A stretch of 27,479 nt of DNA from a virus, in IMG/VR virus record IMGVR_UViG_3300005941_000032, positions 1 through 27,479 of that record. One strand, written 5' to 3'. The position numbers and the translations under genes are program-made. Numbering within the stretch: the stretch's first letter is position 1; every line of letters starts with the position of its first letter. Shown in pieces: positions 1 to 6,044 of the stretch. Below the pieces are notes generated by a model, which did not search any database, was not told where the DNA came from, and worked only from the letters and a program-made list of their open reading frames with translations.

Positions 1-30
1 ATTATATAATCTCCATCATTTGATAAGTAT

Positions 31-59
31 ATCTTACTACATTACAAACTGTTTGTACA
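31..59 (-). promoter_or_regulatory. Promoter-like site, TGTACA-17-TAAGAT
   Basis: Reading leftward, a -35 box TGTACA (59-54) is followed after exactly 17 bases by TAAGAT (36-31). A GGAG ribosome binding site follows at about 16-13, so this site should drive a gene whose start codon lies just left of the window. It has the same layout as seven other sites in the window, which is the main evidence. Function is inferred from position and the shared pattern. Confidence 0.6.
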
Positions 60-78
60 CAGTTAATTTCACTTTTTT

Positions 79-294
79 TTAAATTTTTTCGATGTTTTTA
101 TGGGGATATGAAAGTTGGTCGCACAATTTTTGAATAGAATCGAGAGAATTAGATGTGAAATCGCATAAGTGATTTCCGCCGGCAGGGCCGAGAGGTTGGA
201 ATTTTGATAGAATACAATTGTGTTCGGAAGCGAATTGTTTAATTTCGGATTGTGTTGCGGTATGTGCGATATCGGTTTGTATAGTGTAAGTCAT
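79..294 (-). CDS. Small protein of unknown function (71 aa)
   Basis: I do not recognise this 71-residue protein. It is soluble-looking, with no signal peptide or membrane segment, and has a Gly-Pro-Ala-Gly-Gly turn near residue 37. The start is well supported by an AGGAGAT ribosome binding site just upstream and a TGTACA-type promoter at 318-346. Because it has its own phage-type promoter and is short, it may be one of the small early host-takeover proteins common in T4-like phages, but that is inference from context only. It is divergent from the neighbouring rightward gene at 421-672. Confidence 0.7.
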   Translation of the reverse strand: MTYTIQTDIAHTATQSEIKQFASEHNCILSKFQPLGPAGGNHLCDFTSNSLDSIQKLCDQLSYPHKNIEKI

Positions 295-317
295 GTTTAT
301 CTCCTATTGATAAGTAT

Positions 318-346
318 ACTCTACACTGTTACAAACCATATGTACA
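318..346 (-). promoter_or_regulatory. Promoter-like site, TGTACA-17-TAGAGT
   Basis: Leftward -35 TGTACA (346-341), a 17-base spacer and -10 TAGAGT (323-318) lie about 24 bases before the start codon of the gene at 79-294. The stretch from -10 to the ribosome binding site (TATACTTATCAA) closely resembles the leader of the site at 31-59, so these two promoter-leader units are near-repeats. Confidence 0.65.
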
Positions 347-390
347 CGTTTATTTTTTTAATAGCGCAAAAGTTAGCACTACCATTTTAT

Positions 391-403
391 AGATAAGTTA
401 TCT
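391..403 (+). promoter_or_regulatory. Perfect inverted repeat before the lone rightward gene
   Basis: AGATAA-G-TTATCT is a perfect 6-base inverted repeat with a single central base, placed 18 to 30 bases before the ATG at 421 and just ahead of its AAAGGAG ribosome binding site. It sits where a promoter or operator for that gene is expected. No TGTACA-type promoter fits on this strand, so the gene may be controlled differently. The rest of 295-420 holds only the two divergent leaders. Confidence 0.35.
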
Positions 404-420
404 TATGTAAAGGAGTAGCT

Positions 421-672
421 ATGTGTACGCCATTCGTTCGTAAAGAAGCCAATCGACTTAACTGGCTAGTTAAGGGGCAACTAATCAACATAAACGAATC
501 AGACGCCACTGTTGAACAGTTATACGATTCATATTTTAAAAGACTTTGGAATAACACTGAAAGAAGCGAATACGGTTCGATCGGATTTGAAACAGCTTAC
601 AAGCAACGAGAAGTAGAAGTATATAATAGAGAAATAACTAAGGTTGCTGTATTAGGTGGTCACTATGACTAG
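421..672 (+). CDS. Small protein of unknown function (83 aa), only rightward gene
   Basis: An 83-residue protein with no motif I recognise. It is charged, with no signal peptide or membrane helix. The start ATG has a strong AAAGGAG site 5 bases upstream. It is the only gene in the window that I can support on the plus strand. Its stop codon TAG overlaps the stop of the convergent gene at 669-935 within the sequence CTAG, so the two transcripts meet tail to tail with no terminator between them. It could be a late acquisition or a morphon-type insertion, but composition does not clearly set it apart. Confidence 0.65.
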   Translation: MCTPFVRKEANRLNWLVKGQLININESDATVEQLYDSYFKRLWNNTERSEYGSIGFETAYKQREVEVYNREITKVAVLGGHYD

Positions 673-935
673 CCTTCTGACCATTCATCTCCAGGACTTG
701 TTCCAGTAATAGCATTGCCGAATTCTGCAGCGGCCCATGTCATTACTAAAATAGCAAGTAATCCAATAAAAACCCATTTCATTTTCATGTCATCGACTAT
801 CATCTTAATGCCGATCATTTCATTACCTAAAACTCGGAATTGAAGTTCCATTTTACCTTCTGGTGTATCTTCATCTCTAATTGCATGCGGCGCTTTAGCT
901 ACTAGTTTAGCTTTAACTTTTTCTTCTTCGGCCAT
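669..935 (-). CDS. Small single-pass membrane protein (88 aa)
   Basis: An 88-residue protein with a charged N-terminal half (rich in Lys and Glu, residues 1-50) and one clear hydrophobic helix at about residues 53-70 (WVFIGLLAILVMTWAAA). This suggests a cytoplasmic domain anchored by a C-terminal membrane segment. The start is preceded by CGGAGAT. It follows the membrane-anchored coiled-coil gene at 947-1525 by 11 bases and is probably cotranscribed with it. Function is unknown. Confidence 0.65.
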   Translation of the reverse strand: MAEEEKVKAKLVAKAPHAIRDEDTPEGKMELQFRVLGNEMIGIKMIVDDMKMKWVFIGLLAILVMTWAAAEFGNAITGTSPGDEWSEG

Positions 936-946
936 TTAGATCTCCG

Positions 947-1525
947 TTAGTTTGCTAGTGGATTATTTAGGGCTCTTTGTAATTTATCATTTAATAGAGT
1001 ATCAAGCTCTCTCATGTCTCTCTCGATCATCGCTCGCAGTGATTCTAAGTCGCGTTCTACTTTAGTTTCTAGATCGTTCATACGACTGTTATTTGAGTTT
1101 CTTAAACTATTCGCCTTTGTGTCATAATCATTAGATAATGCGTCTCGCTTGTTTTCAAAGCGCTCTTCTGCATTCTGTACAATCTCTCTTGTCGTTTGCT
1201 CGCTTTCCCGCAACTCATCTTCTGTGCGATCCACTTGCTTTTCAATACCAAGTATATCATCTCTAAGACCAGTTTTAATATCACGAGTATATTCAATGGC
1301 CTCGTTAATACGAACCATATTTTCTTCCATTCTAAGAATAACTTTTTCGTTTTCGGCTGCAATAGAATCTACATCAATATTTTCTACAATCTCTTTCATA
1401 TTTCTATAATCATTGTAGAACTCAAAGCCTCCCCAAGCTGCGCCACCTAACGTTGATAGCGCCGTAAGAACAGCAAACATCTTGCCGCCTTTAAACTTAA
1501 CTCCTCCAAATTCTAGCTCTGACAT
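947..1525 (-). CDS. Membrane-anchored coiled-coil protein (192 aa)
   Basis: The N-terminal 15 residues are polar and glycine-rich. A hydrophobic segment follows at about residues 16-35 (MFAVLTALSTLGGAAWGGF), and then roughly 150 residues of almost uninterrupted charged heptad-like sequence rich in Glu, Arg, Asn and Leu, which should form a long coiled coil. No catalytic motif is seen. A single anchor plus a long coil could suggest a spacer or scaffold at the membrane (for example a spanin-like or envelope-linking role), but there is no lipoprotein box and I do not assign it. It lies between the exported-protein genes and the small membrane protein at 669-935. Confidence 0.7.
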   Translation of the reverse strand: MSELEFGGVKFKGGKMFAVLTALSTLGGAAWGGFEFYNDYRNMKEIVENIDVDSIAAENEKVILRMEENMVRINEAIEYTRDIKTGLRDDILGIEKQVDRTEDELRESEQTTREIVQNAEERFENKRDALSNDYDTKANSLRNSNNSRMNDLETKVERDLESLRAMIERDMRELDTLLNDKLQRALNNPLAN

Positions 1526-1535
1526 TTATTAACTC

Positions 1536-1961
1536 CTAGTTCTCAAATGTGCTTGCTTCAGAATTGTTTAAACGTCTTAACGCTTCCAGTTCTTGTTGCA
1601 GCTTTAGCACTTCTAATCTTTTTTTTCTCAGCTCTAATTGATACAAGCTGTTACAATTAATTCTTTCTTTAGGCTTATCGAGTGGTATAACTATTCTAGC
1701 ATATACTCCAACATCCTTTTCAGTGTTACCGTAATCTGGAGAGTTGAATGGACTACTATAGTTATCGATAACGCCTGTTATACCAAACTCAAAATTTGTG
1801 GCGCCGCCAATAGAATTTGAGCAGTTTAAGTCTCCAGCTTTGATGCTATCACTACCATATGAGACAGAAGCTCCAGGTAGTGTTAGTCCAATCCCACTGT
1901 TATCTGCTAATGCTGTAATAGGAAACATTGATAAGGTTAATAATATAATACACTTTTTCAT
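1536..1961 (-). CDS. Exported protein with C-terminal helical tail (141 aa)
   Basis: It has a typical Sec signal peptide (MKKCIILLTLSMFPITALA, cleavage near residue 19). A Gly/Ser-rich mature region contains two Cys (near residues 47 and 102) that could form a disulfide. A strongly helical Lys/Leu/Glu/Gln-rich tail runs from residue 105 to about 131. Its start ATG overlaps the stop of the upstream chaperone-like gene (ATGA), so translation is coupled, with AGGTGA as ribosome binding site. I do not recognise the family. It belongs to a run of six consecutive signal-peptide genes. Confidence 0.65.
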   Translation of the reverse strand: MKKCIILLTLSMFPITALADNSGIGLTLPGASVSYGSDSIKAGDLNCSNSIGGATNFEFGITGVIDNYSSPFNSPDYGNTEKDVGVYARIVIPLDKPKERINCNSLYQLELRKKRLEVLKLQQELEALRRLNNSEASTFEN

Positions 1962-2359
1962 TCACCTAGCCTTTTTATCTTTGAGCAAATCCTAGAAGAC
2001 ACTATAGTTCGCGTTTCATATGACCTACGCAGTTTCGATTTAGAGCATATATACCTTACTTTTTTTCTATCAATATTACGTATAAACAGCTCGTTTGTTA
2101 CTGTGCTTAAAAAGGGGACTGGAAAGATTTTGTATGTAGAAACAAACGGTATTGATTCCCAATCTTCTGTAAATACCCCAATTTCATAATACTCAACTTC
2201 TGGTCTTTTATTGAATATTGTTACCTTTGTTTTATATAGCCCTTGTATATGAGATGGTTCCAATTTTGGGTATGTTGGAACCATCTCATGGGCCTTAACA
2301 CTTAAAGCGCATGTTAAAAAAATAGCTATAAAGACTGAGAATAAACCATAACGTAGCAT
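1958..2359 (-). CDS. Exported protein, possible PapD-like pilus chaperone domain
   Basis: A signal peptide (about residues 1-22, ending CALSVKA) is followed by about 110 residues. The pattern of beta strands, with a central KVTIFNKRPEVEYYEIGVF segment and a later YICSKSK segment, resembles the N-terminal immunoglobulin-like domain of periplasmic pilus chaperones. The second chaperone domain is absent, as the protein is only 133 residues long. I start it at 2359 because AGGA lies 7 bases upstream of that ATG; an ATG at 2365 sits too close to it. The next gene upstream is pilin-like, which fits a chaperone and client pair. The assignment is a similarity judgement by eye, not a search. Confidence 0.5.
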   Translation of the reverse strand: MLRYGLFSVFIAIFLTCALSVKAHEMVPTYPKLEPSHIQGLYKTKVTIFNKRPEVEYYEIGVFTEDWESIPFVSTYKIFPVPFLSTVTNELFIRNIDRKKVRYICSKSKLRRSYETRTIVSSRICSKIKRLGE

Positions 2360-2368
2360 AGTCATTTC

Positions 2369-2893
2369 CTACTTTGCAATACACTCAGCTTCTACTAATG
2401 CAGTGTAGTTTCCGCCGGGAAATGCTCTTGAACCTCCAAGAGTAGCTTTTGACTCTGTTTCAAACCATGTAGAACCAACAACAGTTAGGTCATACTTATC
2501 TACCATTCCTAGTTCCTGCTTACCAGTTTCGTACCCACTCATTCCTGTCGCATCTGATAGCGTTTTAACAGTTGTATCTCCAGTCCAAGTTACAGTGTCA
2601 GGTAAAGTTGGGCTGTTTGAAAATGACGATGGTGCAGTAATATTAACATAATATGAATCGGCCAGTGTTACATCAACGCGAATTACAGCGTTGTTCCCAC
2701 CAGCTGTTGCGGCTGTATTTAATTCATACGCATTAGGGTTGCCGTATGTTCCTGCGGTATCTGCTTGAATTACACAACGCGATTGAACAGTGCCGTTAAT
2801 AGGAACTGATCCTTCTTGTTGTGCTAAAGCCTGACTTGCCACAACCATAGTAGATAGTGCAAACAGACTAGTCTTAATTTTAAACATATTCAT
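2369..2893 (-). CDS. Exported pilin-like protein (174 aa)
   Basis: A signal peptide of 24 residues ends in SQALAQ. The mature part is Thr/Ser/Ala/Gly-rich with alternating strands. It begins with a GTVQSRCVIQ segment, like the first strand and Cys of pilin and spore-coat-U type domains, and ends with YTALVEAECIAK, like a terminal pilin strand. The two Cys could form one disulfide, though their spacing is not that of classical type 1 pilins. The start is supported by GGAAA 8 bases upstream. The chaperone-like gene follows after the stop. It could be a virion decoration or an exported adhesin; I cannot tell which. Confidence 0.5.
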   Translation of the reverse strand: MNMFKIKTSLFALSTMVVASQALAQQEGSVPINGTVQSRCVIQADTAGTYGNPNAYELNTAATAGGNNAVIRVDVTLADSYYVNITAPSSFSNSPTLPDTVTWTGDTTVKTLSDATGMSGYETGKQELGMVDKYDLTVVGSTWFETESKATLGGSRAFPGGNYTALVEAECIAK

Positions 2894-2904
2894 ATTATGT
2901 TTCC

Positions 2905-3813
2905 TTAGTTCTCTTCGTTTATTTGATATTGCATCTCAACCATCTGGTTGTGCAATAACTGTTGGGCTAGTCCATTACGTAATCCATTCTTTGAGTCTGG
3001 CAACTTTGAATCTGCCAGTACCACGCTATCTTTATATTCTCCGCCTGGTATTTTCATTACTAGATATGTCTTATTTATCTCGTTTTGCATATTGTTATTC
3101 ATTTGTTCTATTATAGAATTCTCAGCTAAAAGTTGAGAAGCTTGCAGATCTGACAAAACCTTTTCAAGTCTGTACCTTCTTTTACGCTCTTCCTCTTCTT
3201 CTTCATCTTCTTCTTTTGCTTTAGCCTTATTTATCTTATCTTGTTCGATTGTTTTATTTCGTTCCATGTTAACATTATCGTCATCGAATACATCATAAAC
3301 ATCTTCTAAGCCAACTTCTGGTATGTCAGGGATTGGCTCTACATATCCTGGGCAGTTAGTATTAAACTGCGGATTAAAACAAGGATCGACTCTATACGTA
3401 TATACTATACTTGCATCGTATACTGATCCGTTGCCATCTACATCTATGCTTCCCTCTCCCCATAATGCTCTGGGTAAATTGCCTACTGGAACTGCTTTAC
3501 TAATTCCAGTACCGGCTACTGATCCTGGTTTCCACTCGTCAGTCTCTCTAAAAATATAACCAGTGGCATTAGCATTTTCATTCTGCACATGTACTGTTAC
3601 CCATTCACCAGTTTCTTTCTGTATCTTATAACTGTATATTACATTCTGTATATCTAATCCAGATGGATCAGGCAATATGTTTGGCATAGACCAAGCGAGA
3701 GATTGGTCCGTTATAGCATTTCCAGTATACCCAAAGTACGGAGCAATACTTTCAGAGTAAGAGTAAGAGGGCGATAATACCAGCGCTAACGGCAGGAGCA
3801 GCTTTTTCAGCAT
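2905..3813 (-). CDS. Exported protein with acidic coiled-coil middle (302 aa)
   Basis: The signal peptide is MLKKLLLPLALVLSPSYSYS. The mature N-terminal domain (to about residue 160) is Gly/Asp/Tyr-rich and beta-like, with a Cys pair at the end (PCFNPQFNTNCPGY). It is followed by a Pro-rich linker, a very acidic and basic stretch around residues 180-215 with a long Glu run, then a helical C-terminal part. No enzyme motif is seen. I do not recognise the family beyond an impression of marine T4-like phage exported proteins. Its first 62 bases overlap the end of the upstream gene in another frame, so the signal peptide is encoded inside that gene. Confidence 0.65.
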   Translation of the reverse strand: MLKKLLLPLALVLSPSYSYSESIAPYFGYTGNAITDQSLAWSMPNILPDPSGLDIQNVIYSYKIQKETGEWVTVHVQNENANATGYIFRETDEWKPGSVAGTGISKAVPVGNLPRALWGEGSIDVDGNGSVYDASIVYTYRVDPCFNPQFNTNCPGYVEPIPDIPEVGLEDVYDVFDDDNVNMERNKTIEQDKINKAKAKEEDEEEEEERKRRYRLEKVLSDLQASQLLAENSIIEQMNNNMQNEINKTYLVMKIPGGEYKDSVVLADSKLPDSKNGLRNGLAQQLLHNQMVEMQYQINEEN

Positions 3814-4342
3814 CTATAGGTCCCATCAAATTAAGTTCTTTTTCAGTTTCTTCAACGTGAGTTTCCCAACCCAACTTAGCAGCATCACCGATTAAACCAT
3901 TATACGGGCATGGCGTACCAGCATTCATCATTGCCTTAAACACGTTTTCATCTTGACACATAGTTGATACCGCAGCCACTTTCATTCCCATATCATATAA
4001 GACTTTTGCATTTTTTAATCTTTTACAATTCTCTTCAGTATAAGTGCCTCCTGCAGATATGCCTAAAATCTGAGTTTGTACTGAAGCAGAAGCTCCGATA
4101 GTACACAGATCAGAATTATTACCTGCACTAAATTGTGGCGCAATCGCAGAAGGAGGAGGTTGTTTTATGGTTGTGGTCATTTGACCATCAGTTGTTATAT
4201 TGGAATCAGTCCCTGATAATGTGCAGACATACCCGACAGGACATTCTGCTGCATCTTGGGCTTTAACCTGAATAGCAACTATCAATAGCGTAAACAAACT
4301 TAATGCCATTAACAAAAATAATCTATGCAACTTTTTATACAT
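3752..4342 (-). CDS. Exported Cys-rich protein with C-terminal hydrophobic tail (196 aa)
   Basis: An N-terminal signal peptide or anchor covers about residues 9-28. The mature region has several Cys (PVGYVC, NCKRL, TMCQD, TPCPY), consistent with an oxidised periplasmic or surface location. The final 15 residues (SAGIIALLLLL) form a hydrophobic C-terminal tail. A late-promoter octamer lies 33 bases before its ATG. The family is not recognised. The last 62 bases are shared with the next gene in a different frame, where the same DNA encodes that gene's signal peptide. Confidence 0.65.
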   Translation of the reverse strand: MYKKLHRLFLLMALSLFTLLIVAIQVKAQDAAECPVGYVCTLSGTDSNITTDGQMTTTIKQPPPSAIAPQFSAGNNSDLCTIGASASVQTQILGISAGGTYTEENCKRLKNAKVLYDMGMKVAAVSTMCQDENVFKAMMNAGTPCPYNGLIGDAAKLGWETHVEETEKELNLMGPIDAEKAAPAVSAGIIALLLLL

Positions 4343-4374
4343 TTAAATACCACCAATCATTGTAAGTCATACAG

Positions 4375-4382
4375 TATTTATA
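4375..4382 (-). promoter_or_regulatory. T4-type late promoter octamer TATAAATA
   Basis: The leftward octamer TATAAATA matches the T4 late-promoter consensus exactly and lies 33 bases ahead of the start codon at 4342, in a non-coding gap. Transcription would begin about 6 bases downstream and cover the exported-protein genes. That sigma55-like control exists in this phage is inferred from the T4 family and from four intergenic copies here. Confidence 0.6.
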
Positions 4383-4386
4383 TACC

Positions 4387-4743
4387 TTATAGATCTTCTT
4401 TTGTTTTTATTTTATCCCACGGCTGAGGTCCAGCATATGGCTCCCACTCTGCTCCAGCAATAATTAAGCATGACATTGGAGGCTTGTCTCCATTGGGAAA
4501 AGATAAGACAACAGCTAAAGTACCAGTGTCTTGGTTTAAGAATATTCCAGCTTCGGAAGTAAATGTCTTTCCATTTTTAGCAGATATTGTACCTGTTCCA
4601 CTAAGCAATAAAGAGTTCTTATACTGTATCATTATTCTCATTACTTCGGGCGATGGATCGCATGGCACATTTATTTGTAACATATCAGCGTGCGCTGGAG
4701 CACAAGCAGTGATGAATCCTAAGGCCAATAATAGTTTTTTCAT
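4387..4743 (-). CDS. Small exported protein (118 aa)
   Basis: The signal peptide MKKLLLALGFITACAPAHA is followed by a 99-residue mature protein with two Cys (VPCDPS and MSCLI) that could pair. It shows beta-type alternation and has a charged C-terminus. I choose the ATG at 4743 because AAGGA lies about 9 bases upstream. An in-frame ATG at 4761 sits at the end of the terminator T-run and has no ribosome binding site. It is not a family I recognise. It follows the terminator at 4762-4791 and a late-promoter octamer at 4821-4828. Confidence 0.65.
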   Translation of the reverse strand: MKKLLLALGFITACAPAHADMLQINVPCDPSPEVMRIMIQYKNSLLLSGTGTISAKNGKTFTSEAGIFLNQDTGTLAVVLSFPNGDKPPMSCLIIAGAEWEPYAGPQPWDKIKTKEDL

Positions 4744-4761
4744 AGTATAGTCCTTTCTCAT

Positions 4762-4791
4762 AAAAAAAAGGGGGGCTCACCATGGCCCCCC
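4762..4791 (-). terminator. Rho-independent terminator after the beta-barrel gene
   Basis: On the minus strand GGGGGGC (4791-4785) pairs perfectly with GCCCCCC (4776-4770) across an 8-base loop, followed by eight T (4769-4762). This is a strong intrinsic terminator for the gene at 4829-5221. A late promoter lies just upstream of it, so late transcripts must pass through this hairpin to reach the next gene. Confidence 0.85.
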
Positions 4792-4820
4792 GCGCACTTA
4801 TTAAGTAAGTGACCCTATGG

Positions 4821-4828
4821 TATTTATA
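4821..4828 (-). promoter_or_regulatory. T4-type late promoter octamer TATAAATA between stop codon and terminator
   Basis: The exact octamer TATAAATA starts directly after the stop codon of the gene at 4829-5221 and precedes the strong terminator at 4762-4791. If used, its transcript would carry the hairpin in its leader before the gene ending at 4387. That arrangement would act as an attenuator unless late transcription reads through. Confidence 0.5.
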
Positions 4829-5221
4829 TCAGAAGGCGAAAGTAGCACCTACTTTAGTAGCTACATTGTCTGATGCGTCAAAATCCCAAGTTGTTTCACC
4901 GAACAACTCAAAGCCGCCAAACACTTCATATGTGGCACCAAGATTGACTTTTGGGTCGTCAAACGCGTTGCTCAATTGAAACTCTTCATTGTTATAAACT
5001 GGCAAGTCCATATCAGCTGACAAGCCAATACCGAACATTGAATAACCGATTTCAGGAGTTACCTTTACACCGAAATCATCTACTGCGTTACCTGCAGCAT
5101 CGTTAATTGTGTATGCTGCTTCTGATGTTACACCCCAAGTGATGCCTGTTCCACCGATCTCATTGGCTGAGACTGATGTTGCCGTTACTAAAGCGGCTGC
5201 TGCGATTGCTGCGATTTTCAT
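4829..5221 (-). CDS. Small outer-membrane beta-barrel-like protein (130 aa)
   Basis: A signal peptide (MKIAAIAAAALVTATSVSA, cleavage before NE) precedes about 110 residues. Hydrophobic and polar residues alternate with Gly and aromatics, in strands such as YSMFGIGLSADMDLPV and FGGFELFGETTWDF. The chain ends in GATFAF; a terminal Phe is the usual beta-barrel assembly signal. The length suffices for a small barrel of about eight short strands at most. The start has AGGAAAAAAG upstream. It could be a surface-exclusion or porin-like protein placed in the host outer membrane; that role is inferred. It lies just downstream of the tmRNA and ends in a strong terminator. Confidence 0.6.
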   Translation of the reverse strand: MKIAAIAAAALVTATSVSANEIGGTGITWGVTSEAAYTINDAAGNAVDDFGVKVTPEIGYSMFGIGLSADMDLPVYNNEEFQLSNAFDDPKVNLGATYEVFGGFELFGETTWDFDASDNVATKVGATFAF

Positions 5222-5253
5222 TTTCTTTTTTCCTAGATTAAATTAAACATTAT

Positions 5254-5292
5254 AAAAGTTGCCACTTTTCTGTTGCTAGGTAAGTGGCCAAC
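5254..5292 (-). terminator. Terminator-like hairpin at the end of the tmRNA
   Basis: On the minus strand GTTGGCCACTT (5292-5282) pairs with AAGTGGCAAC (5267-5258) with one bulged G and a 14-base loop. It is followed by TTTTATAA. It stands where the coding piece of the tmRNA should end, so it may be both the last tmRNA helix and its terminator. Confidence 0.6.
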
Positions 5293-5473
5293 CCCCTGTG
5301 ATCATGCCGCTAAGGCAAATCCAGATGGTGCAAAATTGTCGTTTGCATTTGTGTTTGTAAACTTGAATACATGTCGATCCTAGTTCAGCCCCATCAGAAA
5401 TACACCTTATGTACTTGTGGTGGAGCTGCTCGGTACTGCCCCGAGGTCCATACATCCGTTATTAACGCTTACA
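5258..5473 (-). ncRNA. ssrA: Circularly permuted two-piece tmRNA (alphaproteobacterial type)
   Basis: Read leftward, the 3' tRNA half comes first. A T-arm lies at 5445-5429 (stem CTCGG/CCGAG, 7-base loop), then the acceptor strand CAGCTCC (5428-5422) and an encoded ACCA ending at 5418. After a 25-base spacer (5417-5393) the 5' half begins with GGGGCTG (5392-5386), which pairs with CAGCTCC with one G-U pair. The tag reading frame runs 5346-5302 and encodes ANDNFAPSGFALAA followed by TGA, beginning with the usual AND and ending in LAA. Acceptor piece before coding piece is the permuted order known from alphaproteobacteria. The T-loop GGCAGTA is not canonical TTCRANY. The right edge is set by the promoter at 5480-5508 and is approximate. 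Role: rescue of stalled ribosomes with SmpB, here from the host. Confidence 0.9.
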
Positions 5474-5479
5474 TCTTAT

Positions 5480-5508
5480 ATATTACTTTATAGCCAATAC
5501 TTTGTACA
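5480..5508 (-). promoter_or_regulatory. Promoter-like site for the tmRNA, TGTACA-17-TAATAT
   Basis: Leftward TGTACA (5508-5503), 17 bases and TAATAT (5485-5480) lie shortly before the acceptor piece of the tmRNA, giving a predicted start near 5473. Sharing the phage promoter pattern suggests that the tmRNA is a working part of the phage programme, not a passive remnant. The remainder, 5509-5577, shows nothing else I can name. Confidence 0.6.
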
Positions 5509-5577
5509 TAGCTTTCAACAATGTATCTGTCCTGTGATATAATTATTACACTTCCGTTCTCGGTATAAGCGTAATAC

Positions 5578-5874
5578 TTATTCTTCCTTTTCACTATCGT
5601 GGATATAGAGTTGGATGAGGGCATAGTGGAGAACTTTCATTAAATCTTTACGGGCGTCATCACGACTACCTTTTTTCCCATAACGATTTGAATACTTGTC
5701 GACATTTCCCATGCAAAAACCTGTGCCATGACCACGTTCAATGATTACTTCTGTTGATTGAAATTTATTTGTGGCGTAATGCCCATCATATGTAGCATCG
5801 ATATACGCTTGAAACTCATTAATCAATGCGCCTTCGTTAAATTTATATTCTACATTACTTATTTCTTTTGCCAT
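5578..5874 (-). CDS. DUF3310-type phage protein (98 aa)
   Basis: The segment at residues 33-90 carries the DUF3310 signature: a HYATNKFQSTEVI region, then GFCMGNVDKYSNRYGKKG with the typical G-N-V-x-K-Y and R-x-G-K-K-G elements, then a helix with DDARKDLMKVLHYALIQL. The family is common in phages and includes the T7 gp1.7 nucleotide-kinase relatives, so a role in nucleotide metabolism is possible but unproven here. The start has GGAGAAG upstream and lies inside the last codons of the DUF1289 gene, so the two are translationally coupled. Confidence 0.75.
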   Translation of the reverse strand: MAKEISNVEYKFNEGALINEFQAYIDATYDGHYATNKFQSTEVIIERGHGTGFCMGNVDKYSNRYGKKGSRDDARKDLMKVLHYALIQLYIHDSEKEE

Positions 5875-6044
5875 AATTCAAGCTTCTCCATTATATTTAT
5901 TCTTTGTTCTTCACTATAAGAAGACCACTCAGTGATCTCCTGAGAAGTGCGTTTACACCCTATGCACGTACCAGTAAATGCATCAATTTTACATATCTGA
6001 GTACAAGGACTAGATGCTTTTACTAATCCCAAGTGCCGTCCCAC
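5859..6044 (-). CDS. DUF1289 protein (about 61 aa)
   Basis: It has the compact DUF1289 pattern SPCTQICKIDAFTGTCIGCKRTSQEITEW: four Cys spaced C-x3-C-x8-C-x2-C, followed by R-T-x2-E-I-x2-W. The family is widespread in proteobacteria; the four Cys suggest a metal site, but its function is unknown. There is no ATG in a suitable place. The frame opens with GTG at 6044, while a TTG at 6032 has GGGA 7 bases upstream and is an equally good start, giving 57 residues. It overlaps the end of the cell-wall hydrolase gene in another frame. Confidence 0.75.
   Translation of the reverse strand: MGRHLGLVKASSPCTQICKIDAFTGTCIGCKRTSQEITEWSSYSEEQRINIMEKLELWQKK

Noticed and set aside
1149-1409. Open frames on the opposite strand of the coiled-coil gene and similar long antisense frames elsewhere.
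   Set aside because: They lack ribosome binding sites and follow the codon pattern of the real genes; they are shadows.
5429-5445. A stand-alone tRNA, from the T-arm and CCA end.
   Set aside because: No anticodon arm fits. The halves pair in the permuted tmRNA layout with a tag frame between.
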